Below, piece by piece: positions 1 to 7,548 of a stretch of 50,150 nucleotides of DNA (within the stretch, counting starts at the first letter, position 1; each line of letters begins with the position of its first letter). A model generated the notes under the pieces. That model ran no database searches, was not told where the DNA came from, and saw nothing but the letters and a program-made list of their open reading frames with translations. Source of the DNA: DATLZC01 sp037444005 (GTDB lineage Bacteria > Chloroflexota > Dehalococcoidia > DSTF01 > JACRBR01); assembly GCA_037444005.1 (NCBI GenBank), contig JBBING010000010.1, forward strand, positions 1 to 50,150. The letters run 5' to 3'. The position numbers and the translations under genes are program-made.

Positions 1-26
1 TCATGACCACCTCCGCCACCATTCTA
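1..26 (-). promoter_or_regulatory. Possible start region of a gene cut by the window edge
   Basis: Read on the minus strand, a TAGAAT hexamer (positions 26 to 21) is followed by GGAGG (14 to 10) and an ATG whose first base is position 4. This looks like a -10 box, ribosome binding site and start codon of a gene that runs out of the window. Only the start codon is visible, so nothing can be said of the product. No clear -35 box is seen. Confidence 0.35.
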
Positions 27-165
27 ACCCACGTCCCGCGCAGGATGCGATAGGCGACGAAACACTAGTGACCACGGGGTCTCGCGCCGATACCAACTCG
101 GGAACGGGAGCGCATGCGACATCGCCGGGCGGTCGGCGTCCGCTCGGCCCCCGAGGTGACGGGAC

Positions 166-876
166 GTGACGACGATTTATGCGCTGCTGGCGCCGCTCTG
201 GCCGCACGCCGAGACGTCGGAGCGCATCAAGACCCTCATCGAGCGCTGGCAGCGCGACCTCGACGCCAAGGATCGCTACAGCGGCCGTCACGCGATCGTG
301 GCCGCGGTGCTGGCCGCCGAGCTCGCCGCGCGCCTCGACCTGAAGCGTGAACAGGTGTCCGCCCTCTGGCTCGCTGGCCAGCTCTACGACCTCGGCAAGA
401 TCTCGGTGCCCGAGCACATTCTGGGGAAGCACGGCTCCCTCAGCGTCGCCGAGATGCTCGCGGTGCGGAACCACGTCTCGTTCGGCTACGACCTCCTGCG
501 AGACTGGGAGCTCTGGCGGACGAGTCCGAAGTGGCTCGCGCAGGAAGTGCTCGACACCGTCCTGCACCATCATGAGCGCTGGGACGGCCAGGGGTACCCA
601 CGCGGCCTAAAGGGCAAGCAGATCCCGTTCCACGCCCGCCTGATGGCCATCGTCGACGCCTATTCGTCGATGATCATGGACACGCCGTACCGCTCGGCGA
701 AGGGCGAAGAGCGCGCGCTGGAGGAGATCGAAGCCAACGCGGGGCTTCAGTTCGACCCCTATCTCGTGCGCGACTTCGTCGGCATGCTCCGGAAATGGCG
801 CATCACCGGCCGGGGTCTCGTCATCCCGTCGTCGCCCGAGTTGATCCTGCCTTCGGCGACCGAAGAGGCAGCCTAG
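166..876 (+). CDS. HD-GYP-like domain protein with altered HD site
   Basis: A 236-residue protein covering one HD-GYP domain (the cyclic di-GMP phosphodiesterase family). GTG start at 166 follows a GAGGTGAC ribosome binding site. The GYP signature HHERWDGQGYP (about residues 135-145) and the surrounding helix pattern are intact. The metal-binding HD pair is not: the usual LHDIGKI reads LYDLGKI, so His is Tyr at residue 74, and the later DxxDA motif reads DAYSSM, losing its second Asp. H42 and H103 are kept. There is no receiver, PAS or membrane segment. A sensing or scaffold role, or weakened catalysis, is inferred. The next gene is convergent and begins five bases after its stop. Confidence 0.8.
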   Translation: MTTIYALLAPLWPHAETSERIKTLIERWQRDLDAKDRYSGRHAIVAAVLAAELAARLDLKREQVSALWLAGQLYDLGKISVPEHILGKHGSLSVAEMLAVRNHVSFGYDLLRDWELWRTSPKWLAQEVLDTVLHHHERWDGQGYPRGLKGKQIPFHARLMAIVDAYSSMIMDTPYRSAKGEERALEEIEANAGLQFDPYLVRDFVGMLRKWRITGRGLVIPSSPELILPSATEEAA

Positions 877-881
877 AGGCG

Positions 882-1778
882 CTATAGCAGTACCTTCTTC
901 GGCGCTCCGCCAGGGGCCCTGCGGAAATTGTGTACGAGGTAGCGCTTGAAGTTGTCCTCGGCGACCTCTTCGATACGCGCGCGGGCAGGGTCGGCCAGCC
1001 GCTCGTCGACTCTGCGGGCGTACGTCCGATACGCCTCGTGCGTCTCTGCGGGCACGTGGAAGAGGTCGGTGGCGTGGACGGCCGTGTGGAGCTGGCGCTC
1101 GCACAGGGCCAGCAGCCACCCGGTGACGATCTCGGCCCAGCCCAGATGGAACGCGTGGTCGTCGAAGGCGTAGGCCACGCGCAGGTTGTTGGACTCGGGG
1201 CCGGCGATGAGCGTCGTCGCGCCGAAGTTGGGCCGCGCCAGGTCGGCCGCAGGGCGGTAGACCGAGCGCAAGCGCTCGTCCGCCGCGAGGGTCTCGCCCG
1301 CGAAGTAGTGGCCGAGTCCGAATTCGAACGCCTTGAACCCCTCGTGGGGCCGGAGCGAGGTGAGGAGCCACTCGCGGTAGAGGTCCATCTCCTGTGCGTA
1401 AAGCTGGCGTTGCGCAGCGAGACACTCGCACGCCGTCCGTACCAGGGGCAGCGCCGAACCGTAGGACCCTCTCGTCGTCAACAGCAGGGCGTCGGCGAGG
1501 GCGGAGAACGTCCGCGACCAGAGCGACACGACCGCGGCGTACGGATGCGTACGGAAGTGCGATCCCGAGGACGCCGCAAGGATGGCGAGCTGCAAGTTCA
1601 TGCCCTCTTCGAAGAGGTGGAGGTCAGGGCCGAGCGAGAACTGGATCTGCCGGTAGGCGTCTTGAACCTGCGGTGAGGCGTCGGCCGGCTTCGCGGGCAG
1701 CTCGTACCGCGCGGGGAAGGGGATAGCCGACACCCGTTGTGGCGGCGTAGGCAGAGGGCCGGGCCGTTCTTCGGTCAT
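882..1778 (-). CDS. Conserved-looking protein of unknown function, downstream of enolase
   Basis: A 298-residue, mostly helical soluble protein that I do not recognise. I chose the ATG at 1778 because longer starts would run into the end of the enolase gene (stop at 1820-1822). It has no signal peptide or membrane segment. Scattered His, Trp and Cys residues in the middle (for example the TACECLAAQ stretch near residue 115) do not form a known motif. It lies 41 bases after enolase on the same strand and is probably the last gene of the LOG / thioesterase / enolase operon. The start is moderately sure, the function is unknown. Confidence 0.65.
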   Translation of the reverse strand: MTEERPGPLPTPPQRVSAIPFPARYELPAKPADASPQVQDAYRQIQFSLGPDLHLFEEGMNLQLAILAASSGSHFRTHPYAAVVSLWSRTFSALADALLLTTRGSYGSALPLVRTACECLAAQRQLYAQEMDLYREWLLTSLRPHEGFKAFEFGLGHYFAGETLAADERLRSVYRPAADLARPNFGATTLIAGPESNNLRVAYAFDDHAFHLGWAEIVTGWLLALCERQLHTAVHATDLFHVPAETHEAYRTYARRVDERLADPARARIEEVAEDNFKRYLVHNFRRAPGGAPKKVLL

Positions 1779-1819
1779 CGCGTCCCATTGTAGAGCCGCG
1801 CGGCGCGCGGTCCAGCGGT

Positions 1820-3106
1820 TCAGCGCCTCACGCCCGTGCGGAAGGCGTTCCAACCCGCGTAGACGGCCGTGTCGCCGAGCTCCTCCTCGATTCGCAAGAG
1901 GCGATTGTACTTGGCCGTGCGCTCTCCGCGGGCGGGAGCGCCCGTCTTGATCTGCCAGACGCCCGTGGCCACCACGAGGTCCGCGATCGTGGTGTCCTCG
2001 GTTTCGCCCGAGCGGTGAGAGACGATCGCCGCCCAGCCGGCCGCCTTCGCGAGGTCGATGGCGCGCAGCGTTTCCGTAAGCGTGCCGACTTGGTTCAGCT
2101 TGACGAGGATGGCGTTGGACGCCGCCTCCTCGATGCCGCGCCGGAGCCGTTCGACGTTGGTGACGTACAGGTCGTCGCCTACGAGCTGCACCCGCGCTCC
2201 CAGTCTTCCGGTGAGCGCCTTCCAGCCGTCCCAGTCGTCCTCCGCCATCCCGTCTTCAATGCTGACGATGGGGTAGCGCTGGCACCACGTCTCCCAGAGC
2301 GACGCCAGCTCGTCGGCGCTGGTGTCGCGTCCCTCGCGCGCCAGCCGGTAGCGCCCGTCGTCGTAGAGCTCGCTGGTCGCGGGGTCGAGAGCGATGACGA
2401 TGTCTTCCCCGGGGCGGTAGCCGGCCCGTTCTATGGCTTCGATGAGGAGGTCGACGGCGGCCTCGTTGGAGGACAGCGACGGAGCGAAGCCCCCCTCATC
2501 GCCGACGTTGGTCGGCTGGCCGCGCGCCCTCAGGGCCGCCGCGAGCGCGTGGTAGGTCTCCGCGGCCCAGCGCAGGGCCTCGCGGAACGTCGGCGCGCCG
2601 ACGGGCATAATCATGAACTCCTGAAAGTCCGTGGAATCCGACGCGTGCTTCCCGCCGTTGAGGATGTTGAACATGGGCACCGGAAGGGTCCGCGCGGCCG
2701 CGCCGCCGAGATAGCGATACAGCGGCTCGTGCTCGGCCGCCGCGGCCGCATGCGCGACGGCGAGGGAGACGCCGAGGATGGCGTTGGCGCCCAGACGCGA
2801 CTTGTCGGGCGTGCCGTCGAGCTCGATGAGCCGCTCGTCGACACCGGCCTGATCGACGGCCGGCATGCCGACGATGGCCCGGGCGATCTCGTTGTTGACG
2901 TGGTCGACCGCCTTCAGCACGCCCTTTCCGCCGTATCGTTTGGGATCGCCGTCGCGTAACTCGAGCGCTTCGTGGGCGCCCGTCGACGCGCCCGATGGCA
3001 CGGCCGCGCGCCCGACTGCGCCGCTCGAGAGGCGTACGTCCACCTCGACCGTCGGGTTCCCCCGGGAGTCCAGAATCTCGCGCGCATGCACGTGAGCGAT
3101 CTGCAC
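1820..3106 (-). CDS. eno: Enolase
   Basis: Enolase (2-phosphoglycerate to phosphoenolpyruvate, glycolysis), 428 residues, the normal bacterial length. The N-terminus HAREILDSRGNPTVEVDV, the SGASTGAHEALELRDGD loop, the metal-ligand region SIEDGMAEDDWDGW, and the C-terminal SHRSGETEDTTIADL motif are all present. The start is taken as GTG at 3106, eight bases after a GGAGG ribosome binding site; the open frame continues upstream but without homology. It sits third in a minus-strand operon after a LOG-family gene and a PaaI-type thioesterase, 35 bases after the latter. Nothing suggests loss of function. Confidence 0.97.
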   Translation of the reverse strand: MQIAHVHAREILDSRGNPTVEVDVRLSSGAVGRAAVPSGASTGAHEALELRDGDPKRYGGKGVLKAVDHVNNEIARAIVGMPAVDQAGVDERLIELDGTPDKSRLGANAILGVSLAVAHAAAAAEHEPLYRYLGGAAARTLPVPMFNILNGGKHASDSTDFQEFMIMPVGAPTFREALRWAAETYHALAAALRARGQPTNVGDEGGFAPSLSSNEAAVDLLIEAIERAGYRPGEDIVIALDPATSELYDDGRYRLAREGRDTSADELASLWETWCQRYPIVSIEDGMAEDDWDGWKALTGRLGARVQLVGDDLYVTNVERLRRGIEEAASNAILVKLNQVGTLTETLRAIDLAKAAGWAAIVSHRSGETEDTTIADLVVATGVWQIKTGAPARGERTAKYNRLLRIEEELGDTAVYAGWNAFRTGVRR

Positions 3107-3141
3107 GATGAGCGCCTCCTTCTCCTTCAGACCCTGCGCGG

Positions 3142-3660
3142 CTACGTTCCCGGTGAGAGGATCATGAACGACCCCGTCGCCGTCGCCACGAGCCGGTCGG
3201 CGTCGTCGCGGACCTCGGACGCCAGGAACACGATGTGGCGGCCCTTCTTGACGACGTGGGTGTCGCAGCACAGCAGGCCGCCGCGCACCGACGCCAGGTA
3301 GCTCATCTTGATTTCGATGGTGGCGCAGTACTGGCCGGGGCCGAGGACGGACATCGTGGCGGCGCCCATGCTGTAGTCCACCATCGTGTACACGGCGCCG
3401 CCGTGCAGCACGCCGTTGGGGTTCAGCAAATCGGGCTCGACGGCGAGTTCGAACAGGGCGCGGCCCTCCCCGCTCGAAACGTGACGGATATGCAGGAGGT
3501 CGGCGAGCGGGCCCGGGCTGTCACCCGGCTGGCGCTCCGGGCGGCCGGCGCCCATGCGCATCATCGAGCCGATCCAGCCGGCCACCAGCGCCAGCCGATC
3601 GTCGGGCAGCTCGTCGAGATACCGGCGCAGCCGCTCGCGGGGCGATTCGGCGTCAGCCAC
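3142..3660 (-). CDS. PaaI-type hotdog-fold thioesterase
   Basis: A 172-residue protein with a C-terminal hotdog domain of the PaaI/YbgC class, which hydrolyses acyl-CoA thioesters. The family motif LNPNGVLHGGAVYTMVD, with the HGG turn and acidic residue of the active site, is clear around the middle; the preceding 50 residues form a helical extension. The GTG start at 3660 overlaps the end of the upstream LOG gene by eight bases, which points to translational coupling. The substrate cannot be told from sequence; neighbouring enolase gives no direct hint. Confidence 0.85.
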   Translation of the reverse strand: MADAESPRERLRRYLDELPDDRLALVAGWIGSMMRMGAGRPERQPGDSPGPLADLLHIRHVSSGEGRALFELAVEPDLLNPNGVLHGGAVYTMVDYSMGAATMSVLGPGQYCATIEIKMSYLASVRGGLLCCDTHVVKKGRHIVFLASEVRDDADRLVATATGSFMILSPGT

Positions 3661-4147
3661 GGGCTCGCTCCCGCTGCCTGCGGGCGCGCGCCGCCTCGAG
3701 CGCCAGGCGCACCGCGTCCTCCGCTGTCTCCGCCCGTACGATGCGGTCGTCCTCGTGTCCGTCTCGCGAGAAGCGCCATGTGCGCACGCCGATGACGGGC
3801 ACGCCGAAGGTGAGGGCGTGAGCGATCTCCGAGAGGGTGCCGTAGGCGCCGCCGATGGCGATGACGGCGTCGCCCGAGAGCACGACGATCGGGTTGCGGG
3901 CGAAGCCGATGCCCGTGACGATGGGGAACTCGACATAAGGGTTCATGTCGGAGCGGTCGGCTGCGGGAAGGATGCCGATGGTGTGGCCTCCTTCGGAGCG
4001 GGCGCCTCGGCAAACCGCCTCCATGATGCCCCAGCGTCCGCCGCAGATGACGGTGCAGCCTTCGCGCGCGAGCAGGCGTCCGACCTCTTCGGCCAGCGCC
4101 AGGAGGTCGGGTGGCGCCTCGTTCCCGCCGATGACGGAAATGAGCAT
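3653..4147 (-). CDS. LOG / TIGR00725-family nucleotide-binding protein
   Basis: A 164-residue Rossmann-like protein of the SLOG superfamily, TIGR00725 branch. It starts with MLISVIGGNEAPP, has CGGRWGIMEAVCRGA near residue 35 and the nucleotide-loop motif AIGGAYGTLSEIA near residue 97, the counterpart of PGGxGTxxE in phosphoribohydrolases of the LOG family. Related proteins release cytokinin-like bases from nucleotides; for this branch no activity is firmly established. It is the first gene of the operon with the thioesterase and enolase. No Shine-Dalgarno sequence precedes the ATG; a TACAAT box lies nine bases upstream. Confidence 0.85.
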   Translation of the reverse strand: MLISVIGGNEAPPDLLALAEEVGRLLAREGCTVICGGRWGIMEAVCRGARSEGGHTIGILPAADRSDMNPYVEFPIVTGIGFARNPIVVLSGDAVIAIGGAYGTLSEIAHALTFGVPVIGVRTWRFSRDGHEDDRIVRAETAEDAVRLALEAARARRQRERARG

Positions 4148-4156
4148 CGGGAATCG

Positions 4157-4162
4157 ATTGTA
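4157..4162 (-). promoter_or_regulatory. Leaderless-type -10 box of the LOG-thioesterase-enolase operon
   Basis: TACAAT on the minus strand, exactly nine bases before the ATG at 4147. A transcript beginning about seven bases after the box would have almost no leader, and no ribosome binding site is present. A weak TTTCGC lies 17 bases further upstream. Confidence 0.55.
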
Positions 4163-4328
4163 GCGACGGTGCTAGGGGAGCGAAAGCGGAACCGAGACAG
4201 CGAGCGGAGATCGAGACGTCACTCTATCGGCCAGCACTTACCAGACCTTCGTTCTCCTTGTCGTCGCTGCATAATCGGCGGCGCCGGGGGCGCGAGACGG
4301 CGTGCGCTCCCGAAGCCGCACAGGCGCA
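4163..4328. other. Intergenic region without recognisable gene
   Basis: Between the LOG operon promoter and the end of hicA. I see no open frame with normal codon use, no strong hairpin with a T-tract and no repeat. Confidence 0.5.
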
Positions 4329-4577
4329 TCAATCGGAAAAGAAGTGGGGAGCGAGCTGCTGTTCAGAGATGTAGTCGAGAGCCTGCCGGTAGATTGCGCG
4401 ACACGTTCCGGTGTCGAGTTCGCGATGTAGGGGGACGATCAGTGTTTGCCGGCGTCCATCGGGTAGCACGCGTCGCAACTTGACATGGGTGCCCCGTTGC
4501 GAAACCTCTCGGAAGCCGAACCGAGCGAAAATGGTGACGACGTCCTGTCCCGAGAGGCGGCGTAGCCTCTTAGGCAA
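4329..4577 (-). CDS. hicA: HicA-family toxin (mRNA interferase)
   Basis: An 82-residue HicA/YcfA-type double-stranded-RNA-binding-like toxin. The family pattern is LSGQDVVTIFARFGF followed by QRGTHVKLRR, where the His of GTHV is the catalytic residue, then a strand ending IVPLHRELDTGT and a helix with AIYRQ. HicA toxins cleave mRNA in a translation-independent way and are blocked by HicB. The gene overlaps hicB by eight bases and follows it, so the antitoxin is made first. The catalytic His is present, so the toxin looks intact. Confidence 0.9.
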   Translation of the reverse strand: MPKRLRRLSGQDVVTIFARFGFREVSQRGTHVKLRRVLPDGRRQTLIVPLHRELDTGTCRAIYRQALDYISEQQLAPHFFSD

Positions 4578-4803
4578 CGAGCGGCTCCAGCTCGAAACTC
4601 ACGACCACGACGGGATTGGGCGCCAAACCGATCTCCGAAAGGTCTTCATCCTGCAGTGCCAGCGCGATGGCTTCGCGAAGGTTCTTGGCGACTTCATCGA
4701 GGCTGGCCCCTTGCGTGACGGCGTGCAGCAGCGGGCATTCGGCGACATAGCCCGACTGTTCCCCGGGATGAATTACCGCGTGGATCGTCCGTTCAAGCCC
4801 CAT
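4570..4803 (-). CDS. hicB: HicB-family antitoxin
   Basis: A 77-residue HicB-type antitoxin with the partially degraded RNase H-like fold. The HicB signature is seen as SGYVAECPLLHAVTQGASLDEVAKNLREAI. Longer HicB proteins carry a C-terminal HTH or ribbon-helix-helix for autoregulation; this one ends at residue 77 and has none, so it probably only neutralises HicA. It precedes hicA with an eight-base overlap. No inverted repeat stands out upstream. Confidence 0.9.
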   Translation of the reverse strand: MGLERTIHAVIHPGEQSGYVAECPLLHAVTQGASLDEVAKNLREAIALALQDEDLSEIGLAPNPVVVVSFELEPLVA

Positions 4804-4951
4804 TCAGGCACCGCCCTTCCGGGTCCCCGTGCACGTGTATCGTTCCTCTTTGGGGCCCTCACGTCAACACCTCCCGCTCGCTCGCCCTCGGGCTGTCCTT
4901 CTCCGACTCGTCGCCGAGAGGGACGCAGGCCGAGGGCCCTCGTCCGCAGCT
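4804..4951. other. Intergenic region between hicB and the glycan operon
   Basis: About 150 bases. A 12-base palindrome CGAGGGCCCTCG lies at 4931-4942 close to the end of the glycosyltransferase gene, but no T-tract follows it. No gene is seen. Confidence 0.4.
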
Positions 4952-6208
4952 TCAGTTCTTCCGGCCCCTGGAGGCGGACGCCACCTCCTCGTACAGCTCC
5001 GCGGTGCGCAGGGCCGTCTGCCGCCATGAGAAGCGCTCGGTGATTCGTCGGCGGCCGGCGGCGCCCATGGCCAGCCGTCGCGGTTCGTCGGGCAAGAGCG
5101 CTTCGATGGCGCTGGCCACGGCCTCCGCGTCACCAGGGCGCACCAGTAGCCCCGTCTCGCCGTGCTCCACGATTTCGGGAAACGCTCCGGCCGTCGTCGC
5201 GATCACCGGCGTGCCGCACGCCATCGCCTCCGCCGCGGGCAACCCGAAGCCCTCGTACAACGACGGCGACACGACGAGCTCCGCCCGATTGTACGCGAGA
5301 ACCAGGTCCTCCAGGCTCAGGCGGCCGGTGAAGGTCACCCGATCCTCGATCCCCAGCTCCCGGACCATGCGGGGGGCCATCTCGGCGTTGGGCCGGTCGA
5401 CGAACGTCAGGTGACAGTCGAAGCCGCGGGCCTTCAGGATGGCCATGGCCTCGAGGAGGTAACGGGCGCCCTTGTTCCGGTCGTCGGAGTTGCCGACGTA
5501 CAGCAACGAGCGCGGCCGGCGGGGGACCTCCAGTGGACGGAACACCTCGGTGTCGACGCCGTCGTGGATCACGCGGACGCGCTCGCGCGGCAGGCGGAAC
5601 GCCTCGCACACCGACTCGGCGGACGGCCCCGAGCCTGTGATGATGCGGTCCATGCGCCGGGCCACGATCTCCTGCATCCAGAACGGATAGAACAGGATCT
5701 TGCGGATCTGCTGCTTCCACGTCGGCGCCTGCCGCACCTGGTTCGCCCGGTCGATCTGCAGCGGATGGTGGATGTTCGAGACGACGGGCATCCCCGACGC
5801 CTTGATCGCCAGGGTGCCGTAACCCAGCACCTGGACGTCGTGGACGATGTCGAACCGGTGCTGGGGCTGGAGCCGCCGCCAGACATCGAAGGCCCGCCAC
5901 GAGAATGCCGACATCACCGAGAACATCCCCATGCGCGACGTGGCGAGCTCGTAGAAGTTCAGCGGCGCGAAGAAGCTGCGCACAGGCCGTCCGTAGAACC
6001 ACGCGCGGCCCGTTTCGAGCAGCCGGTACACGCTGTACGAGGGGACCTTGTGGACGACGACGCCCTCGGCGACGTCGGGCCACGGCGGGCCGACGATGAG
6101 GTGGACGTCGTGTCCCAGGCGCACGAGCTCGCGGGTCAGGTGGTAGGTGTAGACGCCCTGCCCGCCGGAGAACATGTTGCCCTGGTGGAGCTGCACGCAG
6201 ACCTTCAC
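4952..6208 (-). CDS. GT4-family glycosyltransferase (copy C, last gene of glycan operon)
   Basis: A 418-residue GT-B fold, GT4-family retaining glycosyltransferase, which transfers a sugar from a nucleotide-sugar donor. The N-terminal acceptor domain begins QGNMFSGGQGVYTYHL, a glycine-rich loop shared by all three GT4 genes here; the donor domain has YVGNSDDRNKGARYL and the EX7E motif in SLYEGFGLPAAEAMACG. The start is GTG at 6208, placed by comparison with its two paralogues; the ribosome binding site is weak. It lies 32 bases after copy B. A role in exopolysaccharide, glycolipid or protein glycosylation is inferred; the sugar is unknown. Confidence 0.9.
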   Translation of the reverse strand: MKVCVQLHQGNMFSGGQGVYTYHLTRELVRLGHDVHLIVGPPWPDVAEGVVVHKVPSYSVYRLLETGRAWFYGRPVRSFFAPLNFYELATSRMGMFSVMSAFSWRAFDVWRRLQPQHRFDIVHDVQVLGYGTLAIKASGMPVVSNIHHPLQIDRANQVRQAPTWKQQIRKILFYPFWMQEIVARRMDRIITGSGPSAESVCEAFRLPRERVRVIHDGVDTEVFRPLEVPRRPRSLLYVGNSDDRNKGARYLLEAMAILKARGFDCHLTFVDRPNAEMAPRMVRELGIEDRVTFTGRLSLEDLVLAYNRAELVVSPSLYEGFGLPAAEAMACGTPVIATTAGAFPEIVEHGETGLLVRPGDAEAVASAIEALLPDEPRRLAMGAAGRRRITERFSWRQTALRTAELYEEVASASRGRKN

Positions 6209-6240
6209 GCCGGGAAGCCTACCAGAATCGGGCCGCGGGC

Positions 6241-7548
6241 TCAGGATGGCGGCGGCGAGCGACGCCGGACCGCGGCCGCTCTCTTCGGGCCCGCACAGCC
6301 GCTGACGAGCTCGCGGTAGAGCGCCTCGGTCTTGCGGGCGCACTCACGCCAGGTGAAGAGTCGCTCGACGCGCGTTCGTCCCGCCTCGCCCATCGCCCTG
6401 GCGCGGGGGAAGTCGTCCAGCAGCGTCTTGATAGCGCGCGCCAAGGCGTCGGCGTCGCCCGGTGGGACCAGCAGCCCCGTCACGCCGTCCTCCACCACTT
6501 CGGGGAGGGCGCCGGCGGTGGTCGCGACGACCGCCGTTCCGCAGGCGCCGGCCTCGCATGCAGGCAGACCGAATCCTTCGTACAAGGACGGCGACACGAG
6601 CAGATGGGCCCGATTGAGAAGGCGCACGAGGTCCTCGGTTGAAAGAAAGCCGCTGTATTCGACCATGCGGCGCAAGCCCAGCCGCCACACCTCGCCTGGC
6701 ACCCACGAGAGGTCCTTTTCCTTGCGCCCCACCATCACGAGGCGGAAGTCGGTCTCTGCCTGGAGCTGCGCGAGCGCGTCGAGCAGGTAGCGGGCCCCTT
6801 TGTTCCGGTCCTCGGCGTTGCCGGCGAACACGATGAGCCCCGGCTCCTTCTCGACGTCCGGGAGCGGCCGGAAGACGTTGGTGTCGACGCCGTCGTAGAT
6901 CGCGACGATGCGGTCCTTCGGGATGCCCATCACCTCGGACACCGAATCGCGCGAGTTCTCGGAGCCGGTGATGATGCGGTCGAGCCGAAGCGCGACCCAG
7001 GGCTGCATGCGGTCCGGGTACCACAGCAGGCGGCTTATCACGCGGCCCAACGTTCGCGCCTCGCGGATGCTATTGGCGCGGTCGATCTGGAGCGGGTGGT
7101 GGATGTTGGCGACCACGGGGCGCTCTGGCCGCGCCGCCTTCATCAGCGCGACGCCGTAGCCTAGCGTCTGGTTGTCGTGCACCAGGTCGAACGGGCCGGT
7201 CTCGCGTTCGAGCTCGGCGAGCTTGCGGTAGGCGCGAAAGCTGAACGTGTTCAGGAGCGACGCGAAGGAGACGCGGGTCGAGGCGAACTCCCAGAAGTTC
7301 AGCGGGTGGAGGAATTCCCAGACGTTGTCGTGATACGCGAGTTCGTCACGGCCTTCGAGGAACGCCCAGAAGCTGAAGGTCTTGAGCCGGTGGTGAATGA
7401 CCCCTTCCTCGAGATCGGGATACGGCCGCCCGGAGATGACGTGGACCTCATGGCCCATCCGGGCGAGCTCGCCGGTGACGTACCGCAGGTACACACCCTG
7501 CCCGCCCGACCACATCGAGCCCTGGTACATGATGAAGGCGATTCTCAT
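6241..7548 (-). CDS. GT4-family glycosyltransferase (copy B)
   Basis: A 435-residue GT4 glycosyltransferase paralogous to the genes on both sides of the methyltransferase pair. It begins MRIAFIMYQGSMWSGGQGVY and carries NAEDRNKGARYLLDAL and SLYEGFGLPACEAGACG, the donor-site EX7E motif. The N-terminal half also shares DNQTLGYGVALMKA and NIHHPLQIDRAN with its paralogues, so acceptors may be related. Its ATG overlaps the stop of the methyltransferase-DinB gene (ATGA), a sign of coupled translation. The C-terminus has a short basic, proline-rich tail missing in the others. Confidence 0.9.
   Translation of the reverse strand: MRIAFIMYQGSMWSGGQGVYLRYVTGELARMGHEVHVISGRPYPDLEEGVIHHRLKTFSFWAFLEGRDELAYHDNVWEFLHPLNFWEFASTRVSFASLLNTFSFRAYRKLAELERETGPFDLVHDNQTLGYGVALMKAARPERPVVANIHHPLQIDRANSIREARTLGRVISRLLWYPDRMQPWVALRLDRIITGSENSRDSVSEVMGIPKDRIVAIYDGVDTNVFRPLPDVEKEPGLIVFAGNAEDRNKGARYLLDALAQLQAETDFRLVMVGRKEKDLSWVPGEVWRLGLRRMVEYSGFLSTEDLVRLLNRAHLLVSPSLYEGFGLPACEAGACGTAVVATTAGALPEVVEDGVTGLLVPPGDADALARAIKTLLDDFPRARAMGEAGRTRVERLFTWRECARKTEALYRELVSGCAGPKRAAAVRRRSPPPS

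Noticed and set aside
4931..4942. Palindrome CGAGGGCCCTCG as terminator of the glycan operon
   Set aside because: Short, no loop and no T-tract on the minus strand.
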